A stretch of DNA of 64,000 nt. It comes from Opitutus sp. GAS368. GTDB lineage: Bacteria > Verrucomicrobiota > Verrucomicrobiia > Opitutales > Opitutaceae. Both the position numbers and the translations under genes were made by a program. A model generated the notes under the pieces. That model was not told where the DNA came from. It searched no databases and worked only from the letters and a program-made list of their open reading frames with translations. Where the stretch lies: NCBI GenBank assembly GCA_945906965.1, contig CAMDRP010000007.1, forward strand, positions 1 to 64,000, read 5' to 3'. Below are positions 9,772 to 18,042 of the stretch, one piece after another (position 1 is the stretch's first letter; each line of letters begins with the position of its first letter).

Positions 9772-11028
9772 CTATTTCCGCGCGGCCCAAAGTTCGGCGA
9801 TTGGCACGGCGAACAATTGCTGGCCGAAAGACAATGCCGAGTCGCCATCGTAGAGGACGATTCCGCAGCGGAACGCTGCGCCTGTCGCTTCTCGCAGCCG
9901 CTTGAGTCCACGAAAGTCACTCTCACCGACGGTGGATGACGCCTTAACCTCGACGCCGCTGATGAAGCGACCGTCGCGTTCGAGCACAATATCAACCTCC
10001 AGTTGGTCCTTATCCCGGTAGTGAAAAAACCGATGCCTTCCGTCGACCCAAGAGGACTGGTGACGTAGTTCCTGAAATACGAATGTTTCCAGCAGTTGGC
10101 CATAGAGCGAACGGTTTTCTTTCAACGCGGCGACATCGGCTCCGAGCAAGGCCGCGGCAAGGCCGGTGTCGGCCAGGTGCAACTTCGGCGTTTTGATGAG
10201 TCGGCTTAACCGATTATGGTGCCATGGGGGCAGGATATCGATGAGGAAAACCTGCTCCAGCAACGTCAAGTATTCGCGGATCGTGGGTCGGCTCAGCTCA
10301 AAAGGGCCCGCAAGTTCGCTCGCATTGAAGAGTCGGGAAGTTTGACCGGCGGCAAGTTCCAGTAATTTGGGCAGCACTTCAAGGGAGCGGATGCGCGTCA
10401 GGTCGCGCAGGTCGCGTTGGGTGATCGCAGCGACATATTGCAGTTGCCACTCTCGTCGCCGTCGCTCGGTGGTGCGGGCCAGAGCGGCTGGAAATCCCCC
10501 GCCTGCGACCCGCTGCAGCAACGCCTCACCCAGCCGGCTTCCGGCCGTAATCGGGAATTTTCCGCCAAAAAGTTTATCGATAAAAACGGTCTCTGGCGCC
10601 CGCGCTCCCATCTCCACCTGCGTGAGTGGCCCCAAGCGCAGGACCTCCATCCGGCCCGCCAAGGAGTCGGCGAGCTTGGGGAGCAAGAGCACGTTGGCCG
10701 AGCCCGTCAGAATCAGCCGCCCGGGTCGGCGGTCTCGATCCACCAATCCTTTGATCGACGTAAACAGCTCCGGGATGCGTTGCACCTCGTCCAATACGGA
10801 CCGCTCCGGCAATTCGGCGCAAAATCCCACGGGGTCTGCCCGCGCCGCGCGGAGGACGTTTTCGTCGTCAAATGTGAAGTAGGTATAGCCATGTTTCTTT
10901 GCCACCGCCTGCGCCAGGGTCGATTTGCCGCATTGCCGCGGCCCATGGATCAACACCACCGGGGTGTCGGCCAAGGCCTCTTCCAAGCGGGCCATTGCAA
11001 ACCGGGGGTAAACTTCAAGGTCGCTCAT
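9772..11028 (-). CDS. ATP-binding protein, AAA/DUF4143 family
   Basis: Walker A GPRQCGKSTLAQ, Walker B-like ERSVLDEVQRIPELF, sensor LTGSANVLLLPKLADSLAGRM, C-terminal nuclease-like domain (LEVDIVLERDGRFISGVEVKAS). ORF opens at 11058; ATG at 11028 likely. Confidence 0.88.
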   Translation of the reverse strand: MSDLEVYPRFAMARLEEALADTPVVLIHGPRQCGKSTLAQAVAKKHGYTYFTFDDENVLRAARADPVGFCAELPERSVLDEVQRIPELFTSIKGLVDRDRRPGRLILTGSANVLLLPKLADSLAGRMEVLRLGPLTQVEMGARAPETVFIDKLFGGKFPITAGSRLGEALLQRVAGGGFPAALARTTERRRREWQLQYVAAITQRDLRDLTRIRSLEVLPKLLELAAGQTSRLFNASELAGPFELSRPTIREYLTLLEQVFLIDILPPWHHNRLSRLIKTPKLHLADTGLAAALLGADVAALKENRSLYGQLLETFVFQELRHQSSWVDGRHRFFHYRDKDQLEVDIVLERDGRFISGVEVKASSTVGESDFRGLKRLREATGAAFRCGIVLYDGDSALSFGQQLFAVPIAELWAARK

Positions 11029-11168
11029 GGCCGGACAACCTACCGCCAATCCGTCCAAATGAAAGAATAAAGCCGTCTATCTGTAAACAATATGTCGTAC
11101 ATGTGAAAGCTAAAAGAAAGCGAGCCTTACCCCATAGCTAAAGCAAGGGAGATGCGGCTCGTCGTGCT

Positions 11169-11480
11169 CATTTTGCGGTTGGCGACCCGACGGTTGGGCG
11201 CTGGCGCCGGGCGCGTTGGCGAGCCGGCTTCGAGAGCGCGGCGAGCGTAGGTTCCTCGGTGACAGGCGGAGTCATGTGGGCGAACCGGTCCGTCAGTCCA
11301 AGCACCCCGAGGATTTTCAGGAGATTGCGCAGGGTAATGTTGCCGTAGCCGTTTTCGAAATTCTGATAGGCCGGCCGGGAAAGACCGGCCCAAGTATAGA
11401 AACTCTGCGCACTCCCACTGCCGAAAACAGCCGCAAATCCGACTCGCCGGTCAGGGTGGCGCGCAGGCGCATCAGAGGTA
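11169..11480 (-). pseudogene. XRE/HipB-like antitoxin remnant, N-terminus missing
   Basis: Minus-strand frame without a start codon reads ...GSGSAQSFYTWAGLSRPAYQNFENGYGNITLRNLLKILGVLGLTDRFAHMTPPVTEEPTLAALSKPARQRARRQRPTVGSPTAK*, with HTH second-half features; not in the supplied ORF list. Confidence 0.6.
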
Positions 11481-11485
11481 AAAAA

Positions 11486-11536
11486 TGGCGGAGCGTCTGC
11501 GATTTTAACAAGAACATCCGAGGCGCTAATAACTGC
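11486..11536 (+). repeat. Dispersed 51-bp repeat, copy B
   Basis: tggcggagcgtctgcgattttaacaagaacatccgaggcgctaataactgc. Confidence 0.85.
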
Positions 11537-11667
11537 AGGAGAGGTCGAGTGATGCCGGTTTGTGGAGCGCGCGTTTTTGTCCCGACCGCACTGGGCAAGT
11601 GGCAGGCGCCGCTGCCGAAATCGTGTCTGACCTTGCCAGCGGTTTCGCGTGCAGTAGTTTTCGATCC

Positions 11668-11895
11668 ATGAGCACCCTCCAAGAGATTGAAGCTGCGATC
11701 CTCCGTCTCCCGGAGAGCGATCGGCTACACCTTGCTGACACGCTCTTGGGGAGCCTTCCTCTGCCGCCAGCCGCTCACGGATCGGAGGAGATTATTGCCG
11801 AGGCAATCAGTCGGGATGCGGAGCTTGAAAGCGGCCGAGTGCAGCCGCTGAGCGAAGAGCAATTCTGGGCCGGGGTGCGCCACCCGCGCGGGTGA
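11668..11895 (+). CDS. Addiction-module antitoxin (putative RelB-like/unstable antitoxin family)
   Basis: MSTLQEIEAAILRLPESDRLHLADTLLGSL; short, acidic, overlaps the downstream toxin by 4 bp (GTGA). Confidence 0.82.
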   Translation: MSTLQEIEAAILRLPESDRLHLADTLLGSLPLPPAAHGSEEIIAEAISRDAELESGRVQPLSEEQFWAGVRHPRG

Positions 11896-12188
11896 GACTG
11901 GAGTTTCATCCGGCCGTTCAGCAGGACTTCAACGCGGCGATCGATTATTATGCTGCGGCAGGTGGCGGACACTTGGCCGATCGGTTTGAGGCTGAGTTAC
12001 GGGACTGTCTGGCGGCGATCAAGTCCGGGGCGCGACAGTTTGCGTTTTACAACGGCAGCACCGTATTCCGGCGGATTCGGCTCCGCAATTTTCCTTACCT
12101 TGTCGTCTATCGCGAGAAGCTGGACGTCGTGAGGGTGACGATTCTGAAGCACGAGAAACGCCACCCCCGTTTCGGGATGAAGCGGTGA
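11892..12188 (+). CDS. ParE/RelE-superfamily toxin
   Basis: LEFHPAVQQDFNAAIDYY...FRRIRLRNFPYLVVYREKLDVVRVTILKHEKRHP; typical ParE pattern. Confidence 0.9.
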   Translation: MRLEFHPAVQQDFNAAIDYYAAAGGGHLADRFEAELRDCLAAIKSGARQFAFYNGSTVFRRIRLRNFPYLVVYREKLDVVRVTILKHEKRHPRFGMKR

Positions 12189-12444
12189 TGACACCCTTCG
12201 GCGCGTCGGGCATTTTAACGATTGGCGAAATTCCGTCGGAGAGAGTCTGGAAAGTTCTGGTTTCCATAACACTCGCCGGGTGTCGGCCGGCGGGCGGGAG
12301 CGCGCGTCTTTAGTCTCTTCGATGCTTCACAATTGCATGGCCACCTCCACAAGATCCTGGCCGCAGGGGAAAAGGCCGAGTGAGGCGAAAGAGAATTTCC
12401 GTCTCGATAACCATCGGCCTGCCAGCCGTAGGCTCGGCGGAGGC

Positions 12445-12492
12445 TGGCGGAGGAGACGCGATTTCAACGCGAACCAAAGTGGCGCTAATAAC
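12445..12492 (+). repeat. Dispersed repeat, copy C (48 bp of the 51-bp unit)
   Basis: tggcggaggagacgcgatttcaacgcgaaccaaagtggcgctaataac; 38/48 identical to copy A without gaps. Confidence 0.8.
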
Positions 12493-12512
12493 CTACTTTT
12501 GCCCCGCGCCGC

Positions 12513-12938
12513 TCAGGGCAGAAGTGCCACGGGATCCATACCGTAGGTGTCTGCGACTTTTCGAATCTGTGTTGCGGTCAATTGCCGTTCACCGCGCAGG
12601 AGCCGATAGGCGAGAGACACATCAATCCCGAGAAGTTTCGCGAGGTTCGCAGCTCCTTCGTTGCGTTCCGCTAGCACGAGATGCAGTAGCTCCGATCCCG
12701 TTGCCCGGCTGGTGGGAAACTGCGTGCTATCCCATTTTTCGTAGAGATCGCTCAGGAGGTCGAGGTAATCGGTTTGCTCGGCGTTGAGCGTGTGTCCGGC
12801 GAGCAGGTCAATCATCTCGGCGGCGTTGTCCGCCTCAACCTGATCCCGCAGGGGTCGAAGCAAGTGCAGCGCCATCAACCCTGCATAGGTCTTGGGAATT
12901 TTCGCGTAAGACGTAGAGGTCTGGGGGGCGGTTTTCAT
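12513..12938 (-). CDS. HigA-like XRE antitoxin
   Basis: C-terminal HTH (NLAKLLGIDVSLAYRLLRGERQLTATQIRKVADTYGM); directly follows a HigB-like toxin. ORF extends to 13142 but ATG at 12938 is likelier. Confidence 0.85.
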   Translation of the reverse strand: MKTAPQTSTSYAKIPKTYAGLMALHLLRPLRDQVEADNAAEMIDLLAGHTLNAEQTDYLDLLSDLYEKWDSTQFPTSRATGSELLHLVLAERNEGAANLAKLLGIDVSLAYRLLRGERQLTATQIRKVADTYGMDPVALLP

Positions 12939-13282
12939 AGGCGGTTCTTCCAACTGTCGCGGCTGTATTCGGCGTGAGTGAGAAAATTGAGGACAAAGAC
13001 TTTTTGTCGGTCGTAGTGGATGGCGGTGATAAGGTGGAAATCGTTGCCGCACACATTGAAGCTGGTGACCGTCCTCCCACTTTTCACTTTCACTTGATCG
13101 GCGTGAGGAAACATGCGGCGGGTTTCGACGAGGCTTTGCCATCTGCCGGAGATCACCAGCCGAGCCCAGTCGTTCAAGGCCCGGTTGGCCTTCGGGAACC
13201 TGGATGCGTAGTGGTGCAGCGTGCTTCGTTTAATCAACCTCACGTTCAGGACAATATGTCCATATCTTGGTTGCTTTATCAA
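12935..13282 (-). CDS. HigB-like mRNA interferase toxin
   Basis: KRSTLHHYASRFPKANRALNDWARLV...VFNV-type core (SFNVCGNDFHLITAIHYDRQKVFVLNFLTHAEYSRDSWK); true start may be an internal GTG. Confidence 0.88.
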   Translation of the reverse strand: MIKQPRYGHIVLNVRLIKRSTLHHYASRFPKANRALNDWARLVISGRWQSLVETRRMFPHADQVKVKSGRTVTSFNVCGNDFHLITAIHYDRQKVFVLNFLTHAEYSRDSWKNRL

Positions 13283-13387
13283 ATACCATGAACTCTATTT
13301 TGATTTCTGCCTAGGAGTTCGCGTTAGCGAACCACTCGCCTGCCGACGCAAAAATGCAACTGGCGGCTTTACGGTTCGTTAGAAAAC

Positions 13388-13477
13388 TGGCGGAGAGGGA
13401 GGGATTCGAACCCCCGGTGACCTTTCGGCCACACCTGATTTCGAGTCAGGCGCGTTAGACCACTCTGCCACCTCTCC
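13388..13477 (-). tRNA. tRNA-Ser(CGA)
   Basis: Reverse complement GGAGAGGTGGCAG...CTGACTCGAAATCAG...GGTTCGAATCCCTCCCTCTCCGCCA: acceptor pairing, long variable arm, T-arm and encoded CCA; anticodon CGA. Confidence 0.93.
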
Positions 13478-13545
13478 GGCGCGAGAGAGCGAAACGTAGG
13501 TTGCGACTCCGAAAACGGAAGCCGAAAATTACCACTACCGCAGAA

Positions 13546-13971
13546 CTACACATTTTCGTCCTGCCCGGGCGGCACCGGCGCTTTATTGGCGGGCAGATGG
13601 TGCGGCAGGAAAATATAGTAGTTCATCAGCCACCAGCTTCGAGATGATCGATAAAACAGGGCGGGAAATACGATGGAGCCCACACCCGCTAGGATGATCG
13701 CCGTCGTCGTACCGATAATTTTATTGTAGGCGAGCAACATGACAGGGACGAGGAACGCCACCAGCGTCACCCCGTAATTTAGCGACATGGATCCAAGGAA
13801 AAAACCTTCGTCGTTGGAGCGCTCAATCTTAAGGCCGCACGAGGGGCATTCTTTGTTCACCTGAAAAAAGGTACCGCTCTTGAAGAGGGTGCGTTCACCG
13901 CAATTCGGACAGCGGTTGGTGAGGCCGCGGGTGATGATCTGGACTCGAGTGACTTTCATCCTACGAGCCAA
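13546..13971 (-). CDS. DUF983-family zinc-ribbon membrane protein
   Basis: CPNCGERTLF...CPSCGLKIERSNDEGFFLGSMSLNYG followed by TM segments. Confidence 0.85.
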   Translation of the reverse strand: MARRMKVTRVQIITRGLTNRCPNCGERTLFKSGTFFQVNKECPSCGLKIERSNDEGFFLGSMSLNYGVTLVAFLVPVMLLAYNKIIGTTTAIILAGVGSIVFPALFYRSSRSWWLMNYYIFLPHHLPANKAPVPPGQDENV

Positions 13972-14034
13972 AGCGAGGGCGAGGCGTGAGGCAACTGTGG
14001 GACGAGGTCGTAGTGGCGGATCCGGGCATTAAAA

Positions 14035-14058
14035 AACCGCCCCCAGAAGGAGCGGTTT
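14035..14058 (-). terminator. Intrinsic terminator downstream of tsf
   Basis: Minus strand: AACCGCTCCTTCTGGGGGCGGTTTTTT. Confidence 0.6.
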
Positions 14059-14082
14059 TGAAACGAGAGCCGAGATCGGCAA

Positions 14083-14676
14083 TTAAGCGCCGAGCTGGAA
14101 GCGCGTGAAACGACGGATGATGATGTTCTCGCCCGTCTTGGCGATCTGCGCGGACAAGAAGTCTTTGATCGATTTGTCGTTCTGTTTAACAAACGGCTGG
14201 TCAATCAAGCAGACGGTCGAGAAGAAGTTCTCGAGTTTGCCGTCGACGATCTTCTGGACCACGGCGGGCGGCTTGCCTGCGACGGCGGCCGCAGCGATCT
14301 CGCGCTCTTTGAGGAGGTCAGCTTCCGGCACTTGGTCGCGAGTGATGTAAAGCGGATTGGCGGCGGCGATCTGCAAGCAGAGGTCGCGGACAAACGCGCG
14401 GAATTCATCGTTGCGCGCGACGAAGTCGGTCTCGCAGTTGACCTCGATCAACACGCCCACTTTGCCACCGAGATGGATATAGCTTTCGATCAAGCCTTCC
14501 TTGGTGGTGCGGGTGGAGAGTTTATCGAGTTTACTGCCGAGCTTCTTGCGCAGGATCGTCATGGCCTCGGGCACGCTGCCGTTGGCCTCAGTCAGAGCTT
14601 TTTTGCAGTCAAGGAGCCCGGCGCCGGTCGCGCCGCGCAGCTCGTTGACCATTTGAGCGGTGATGGGAGTGCTCAT
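14083..14676 (-). CDS. tsf: Elongation factor Ts
   Basis: MVNELRGATGAGLLDCKKALTEANG...YIHLGGKVGVLIEVNCETDFVARNDEFR. Confidence 0.97.
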   Translation of the reverse strand: MSTPITAQMVNELRGATGAGLLDCKKALTEANGSVPEAMTILRKKLGSKLDKLSTRTTKEGLIESYIHLGGKVGVLIEVNCETDFVARNDEFRAFVRDLCLQIAAANPLYITRDQVPEADLLKEREIAAAAVAGKPPAVVQKIVDGKLENFFSTVCLIDQPFVKQNDKSIKDFLSAQIAKTGENIIIRRFTRFQLGA

Positions 14677-14712
14677 TAGAAATCAGTGTTTTCGTTGAGA
14701 GGATGGAAAAAC

Positions 14713-15600
14713 TTACTCGGCCTTAACCGCGGCTTTTTTGGCGCGAATAGGCTTCTTGACGATGGTGGGTTCGACTTCGCCGTCGACGAGCGGGGCGATA
14801 CCGGCGGGCAATTCGACTTTGGAGAGGTCGATCTGATCGGCGGTCGTGGTCGCGGCGTGGGCGGCGTGGGCGGCGGCTTGCGCGGCGGCGCCACGGTCAG
14901 CGCGGCGGGTGTCGCGTTGAGCGAGGCCGCTTTGGATGGCGACGACAACGGCATCAACGATGATGCGGATGGATTTCACGGCGTCGTCGTTGCCAGGGAT
15001 GGGGTGCGAGACGGTCGCCGGATCAGAGTTGGTATCGACCAAGCCAATGCACGGAATGCCCGAGCGAGCGGCTTCGGCGACGGCGATGGCTTCGTGGTTA
15101 ACGTCGATGACGAACATCGAGGTGGGCAGACCGGGCATGTCTACGATGCCGCTGAAATTCTTCTGCATGCGGACCATCTCGCGCTTGATCGCGGATTCTT
15201 CTTTGCGGGAGAACTTCGAGAGTTCGCCGTTGGTTTCCATCGCTTGGTATTTCTTATACTTGGCGATAGATTTTTTGACGGTCTCGTAATTGGTCAGGGT
15301 GCCACCGAGCCAGCGATCGACGCAGAAGGGCATGTTGGTCGCCGCAGCGGCCTCACGGATGATTTCCTTAGCTTGGCGCTTGGTGCCGACAAGCAGAACG
15401 TTGCCGCCGTTGGCGACCGTGTTTTCGAGGAAGGTGACCGCCTTCTCGAGGGCCGCGTGGGTCTTACCCAAGTCGATAATGCTGATACCTTGACGATGAT
15501 CGAAAACGAACGGTTTGGAACGTGGGTTCCAGCGTTTGGTTTGGTGTCCAAAGTGGACGCCAGCATCGAGGAGGTCTTTAGGAGTGATGTTGAGGCTCAT
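14713..15600 (-). CDS. rpsB: 30S ribosomal protein S2
   Basis: LLDAGVHFGHQTKRWNPRSKPFVF...WLGGTLTNYETVKKSI...; upstream of tsf. Confidence 0.97.
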   Translation of the reverse strand: MSLNITPKDLLDAGVHFGHQTKRWNPRSKPFVFDHRQGISIIDLGKTHAALEKAVTFLENTVANGGNVLLVGTKRQAKEIIREAAAATNMPFCVDRWLGGTLTNYETVKKSIAKYKKYQAMETNGELSKFSRKEESAIKREMVRMQKNFSGIVDMPGLPTSMFVIDVNHEAIAVAEAARSGIPCIGLVDTNSDPATVSHPIPGNDDAVKSIRIIVDAVVVAIQSGLAQRDTRRADRGAAAQAAAHAAHAATTTADQIDLSKVELPAGIAPLVDGEVEPTIVKKPIRAKKAAVKAE

Positions 15601-15874
15601 GGGATCTATGTATCTACGTTACACAGGTCGGCCAGAGGGCCGCCTTGCGATCGTGGGATGGTTAGTTGGTTTTTGTTTATGGTTTATCTAACAGACAGAG
15701 GTTTAAAAACAGCGAACGATCTTTCCTCTGGCAAGAGCGAATTACAGCGAACCTCCGGGGCTTTAAAAGATGCGCCGAAGCCATATTATTGCGTCAAAAC
15801 CAGCTCAGATATTTAATTTCCGTGGTTTGGAAGATGCCCCTTGGCGTAGCGCGAGGTTTGCTCGACGCTGCCGG

Positions 15875-16225
15875 ATGGAATCTAAATCCGCCTCTTGGGC
15901 GCAACAATTCGGTCTCACGCTTTGCCCGGCCACGGCCCTCGACACCGCAATCCCCGCCACGGTTTTAGGTGTGGCGGTGATCTTCCACACGGGTCCCGCC
16001 GGTGAAAAAGTTTTTCTGGTTCTTGAATCGCGCGCCACGCCCCTACGTCAGCACTGCCACAAACGCCTCCAAACTGCCACGCTTCCACCGGTCGCTGAGC
16101 TCACTGTCGCGTTTAAAATCGAGCCCGTGACCGACGATTCCCGTGAGGCCTTGGACGCAGCCTGTCGCCAACAAATTATTCTCACCGGTGAACTCCGGCG
16201 CGCTCTCCGCCCTGCTCTGCGCTAA
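15875..16225 (+). CDS. Hypothetical protein
   Basis: Open frame with ATG at 15875 (longer start at 15770); no family recognised. Confidence 0.35.
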   Translation: MESKSASWAQQFGLTLCPATALDTAIPATVLGVAVIFHTGPAGEKVFLVLESRATPLRQHCHKRLQTATLPPVAELTVAFKIEPVTDDSREALDAACRQQIILTGELRRALRPALR

Positions 16226-16246
16226 GTGGTTCGCTCGCAGAGCGCA

Positions 16247-16513
16247 TTAATGCCCAAGCGTGCGCCGGCACAGCGCCTCACCGCGATTAAAGTCGCGACA
16301 CGTCTGTGGACGTTGCTCGTAAATCGTACACAGGCGAGTTGCTGCATCCAGCGCTACGCACGCACCGTCACCACGCTGATCCATACAGCGCACACCCGAG
16401 TGCTCCGCCACCAGCTCCTCCGGCACCACGTCTCCGGCCCGTAACTCGACCACCAAGTGACAACAGAGGCCACAACCAGCGCAGGGCGGAACAATAAATT
16501 CGTCAGTGATAAT
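16247..16513 (-). CDS. YkgJ-family cysteine-cluster protein
   Basis: Minus-strand frame reads ..DEFIVPPCAGCGLCCHLVVELRAG...MDQRGDGACVALDAATRLCTIYEQRPQTCRDF; no ATG/GTG/TTG start upstream of the Cys motif before the in-frame stop. Confidence 0.6.
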   Translation of the reverse strand: MITDEFIVPPCAGCGLCCHLVVELRAGDVVPEELVAEHSGVRCMDQRGDGACVALDAATRLCTIYEQRPQTCRDFNRGEALCRRTLGH

Positions 16514-16754
16514 GCCTCAACCCACGCAGCGCGTCGGAGTTTTAGCGATATAAACTTTGAGCTGGATACAGCGATCCGCGTGCTACGGAATTAAGGGGGA
16601 GCTGGATAACTGAGCCCAAAGCACCTGCAACATCGGCGGTATAGGCAAAAGTGCCTGCTGACTGGATTCCTTTTTTCGAGTCTACTAAAATATGGTTTTC
16701 AAGGACTTAAGATATAAACTTGAAAATCAGCAACACGATTGCCGAATTTCATCC

Positions 16755-17897
16755 ATGATCACGCGAACGCGCTACTTTCAAGATATGGAGCGGTCTTTAA
16801 AACGCAGCCCGGTAGTCTCCCTGCTCGGACCTCGATAGTGCGGAAAAACAACATTAGCGCGACAGTTTCTTGGGACAGAAAACATTAACTATTTCGATCT
16901 AGAAGAACCGGCTGTGTCGGCTCTGTTGGAGCATCCAGCGGTGGCGCTCCGCGATCTGCGCGGCTTGGTGGTGATCGATGAGGCGCTGCGTCAACCGGGG
17001 CTGTTTCCGGTGCTACGGGTGCTGGCGGACCGGCCGGGGCGGCCGGCGACTTTTTTACTTTTGGACAGCGCTTCACCGGAGCTTTCGCGGCAGACCGCGG
17101 AGTCGTTAGCGGGTCGGGATGAGATCATCGAAATGCGGGGGCTCGATCTGGGCGAGGTGCCGGCCGAAGCCCAAGAACGCCTGTGGTGGCGTGGCGGGTT
17201 TCCGCGTTCATTTTTGGCGGAAAACGACGAGGACAGCGTGGCTTGGCGCAAAAATTTTACGCGGACTTTTCTCGAGCGCGATCTGGCTCTGCTTGGATTC
17301 GGACTTTCCCCGGCGCTAATGGGGCGGTTGTGGACGATGATCGCGCACTATCACGGCCAGATATGGAACGGCAGCGAACTGGCCGCCTCGCTCGGCGTTG
17401 CCCCCAATACCGTGCGCGCCTACTTGGACGCGTTGGAGCAGACGTACATGGTACGCCGTCTCCAGCCCTGGCATACAAATCTGGGCAAACGCGTGGTGAA
17501 GAGTTCAAAGATTTACCTGCGCGACTCCGGGTTGCTGCACACGCTGCTCGGTCTCCGCAATGGCGCCGAACTGCGCACGCATCCCAAGCTGGCCGCGTCG
17601 TGGGAAGGCTTCGTGATCGAGGAACTGCTGAGGGCGCTGGGGCCGGATGAGGCTTATTTCTACGCGGTGCACAGCGGGAGCGAATTGAATTTAATGTTAG
17701 TGCGCGGAGGGCGGCGGATAGGCGTCGAGGTGAAATGGGCCGACGCCCCTGGGATGACGCGCTCGATGCACGTCGCCCGCGCCGATCTCAAGCTAGATGA
17801 GCTGTGGGTCGTCTATCCCGGCGAGCGCACGTATGCGCTCAGCGACCAAGTCACGGTATTGCCTTTGGCTGAGGCGCTAAAAAGAACCGGGCCATGA
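16755..17897 (+). pseudogene. AAA/DUF4143 ATPase interrupted by one in-frame amber codon in Walker A
   Basis: ATG at 16755 reads MITRTRYFQDMERSLKRSPVVSLLGPR*CGKTTLARQFLGTENINYFDLEEP and continues in frame into the 327-aa ORF at 16914-17897. Stop TAG at 16836-16838. Confidence 0.88.
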
Positions 17898-18042
17898 GAA
17901 CTCGTGAATATTACAAATGGATGTAAGCAGTCTGGCAGGCACAAGCCACAACCGACCCACCCTCGCCCTCGCCCTCGCCCGCCTTACCCGGCTCAAAAAG
18001 CTCTCGTCTGAATGCGGCGATGCTCATTGATTAAATCTAGTC

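Noticed and set aside
12421-12449. Hairpin GCCAGCCGTAGGCTCGGCGGAGGCTGGC next to repeat C
   Set aside because: Possible terminator or local GC-rich palindrome; not found beside repeats A or B.
9601-12492. Repeats A-C as integron attC sites or a CRISPR array
   Set aside because: They lack internal inverted-repeat architecture and GTTRRRY/RYYYAAC ends, and spacing is about 0.9-1.9 kb rather than short regular spacers.
17955-17985. CTCGCCCTCGCCCTCGCC short tandem repeat
   Set aside because: Low-complexity 6-mer run in GC-rich intergenic DNA; no other evidence of function.
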